Shown: in pieces, positions 49,976 through 50,302 of the stretch
Position numbering within the stretch: the stretch's first letter is position 1
How the letters are laid out: each line of letters starts with the position of its first letter
NCBI GenBank assembly: GCA_018645405.1
Contig: JABGOQ010000068.1
Coordinates: forward strand, 1-50,302
DNA: 50,302 nt
Direction: 5' to 3'
Source of the DNA: Anaerolineae bacterium
GTDB taxonomy: Bacteria > Chloroflexota > Anaerolineae > Anaerolineales > Villigracilaceae
Made by a program: the position numbers and the translations under genes
The notes under the pieces: generated by a model
What the model saw: only the letters and a program-made list of their open reading frames with translations
Told to the model about the DNA's origin: nothing
Database searches by the model: none

Positions 49976-50302
49976 AAACCTGGGTATATATTGACCATTT
50001 CAAAGGCGAAGCTCTCGCCGCTTCTTGGGAAGCCATCGGCGCAGCCAAAGCGCTCGGTAGTGATGTTTCCGCTGTTATTCTCGGTGCTGGCGTAGAAGCC
50101 CTTGCCAATACCGCTTTTGAATATGGCGCGGATGAAGTCCTGCTGGGAGATAATGCCGCCCTCGAAGATTTTCGCGTCGAAAACTATGCGACCGCTCTAT
50201 CCGCGCTCGCATCAGACGTGGATTTAGGCTTGCTACTCTTCCCCACCACATCTCGGGGACGTGAACTTGCCGGCATGACCGCCATCGACCTGAACAGCGG
50301 CG
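49972..50302 (+). CDS. etfA: Electron transfer flavoprotein alpha subunit, 3' end cut by the window
   Basis: The first 110 codons of an ETF alpha chain: MKTWVYIDHFKGEALAASWE, then ELIGAAKALG-like AIGAAKALGSDVSAVILGAG, YGADEVLLGD, and LLLFPTTSRGRELAG, which begins the typical fold. The FAD-binding C-terminal domain lies outside the window. It starts with an ATG overlapping the etfB stop by four bases. Confidence 0.93.
   Translation, partial: MKTWVYIDHFKGEALAASWEAIGAAKALGSDVSAVILGAGVEALANTAFEYGADEVLLGDNAALEDFRVENYATALSALASDVDLGLLLFPTTSRGRELAGMTAIDLNSG

Overview
The window looks like an ordinary chromosomal stretch of an anaerobic Chloroflexota bacterium, most likely Anaerolineae. That placement is inference from gene content and style: many lipoproteins with Thr/Pro-rich linkers behind the lipobox, a CoaE-GNAT fusion, a BshJ-free cysteine route through a sulfur-carrier protein, an M32 carboxypeptidase, c-di-AMP genes cdaA-cdaR, and numerous intergenic palindromic repeats. 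No 16S gene is present to confirm it, and I see no prophage, insertion sequence, CRISPR array or tRNA gene.

Layout. 1-6.8 kb: truncated GAF-GAF-GGDEF diguanylate cyclase, a DUF4332-like helix-hairpin-helix protein, an MtaD-type deaminase fused to a CYTH domain, a membrane protein and a nitroreductase. 6.9-7.3 kb: RNase P RNA on the minus strand with a recognisable promoter. 7.5-12.2 kb: coaE-GNAT, cdaA, cdaR and der. 12.2-16.1 kb, minus strand: VanZ-like, DedA, a cysteine-less thioredoxin-fold/cyclophilin lipoprotein and an HExxH metalloprotease. 16.4-18.4 kb: Lrp/AsnC regulator and tyrosine phenol-lyase. 18.7-21.9 kb, minus strand: a MacA/MacB-like three-gene ABC export operon. 22.3-29.2 kb: GltD-like oxidoreductase, AhpD-like protein, two lipoproteins, M32 carboxypeptidase, and an AT-rich pair made of a 63-residue protein and a NERD nuclease-like membrane protein. 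29.3-31.1 kb, minus strand: mnmA with two small genes.

31.3-37.7 kb: phosphoglucomutase/phosphomannomutase, TatD nuclease, polyprenyl synthase, YceD (DUF177), a membrane-anchored receiver-like protein and a GH13 lipoprotein. 37.9-41.1 kb: a complete sulfur-carrier cysteine module (cysteine synthase, JAMM peptidase, CysO-like carrier with residues beyond its diglycine, MoeZ-like activating enzyme with rhodanese domain). 41.2-46.0 kb: baseplate-J-like membrane protein, ruvX, mltG, methyltransferase and a metalloenzyme of the alkaline phosphatase superfamily. 46.0-50.3 kb: GT39-type glycosyltransferase, glutaryl-CoA dehydrogenase and, divergently, its likely electron acceptor EtfBA (etfA cut by the window end).

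The most unusual features are (i) the deaminase-CYTH fusion, (ii) a CCTGACAGGT palindrome family that occurs between genes, in frame inside tatD, and as the start of a lipoprotein signal peptide, (iii) two related long palindromic elements on either side of the cysO-like gene, (iv) a nested hairpin upstream of the cysteine synthase, and (v) several start codons that directly follow a TATAAT box or lack a Shine-Dalgarno sequence, suggesting leaderless messages.
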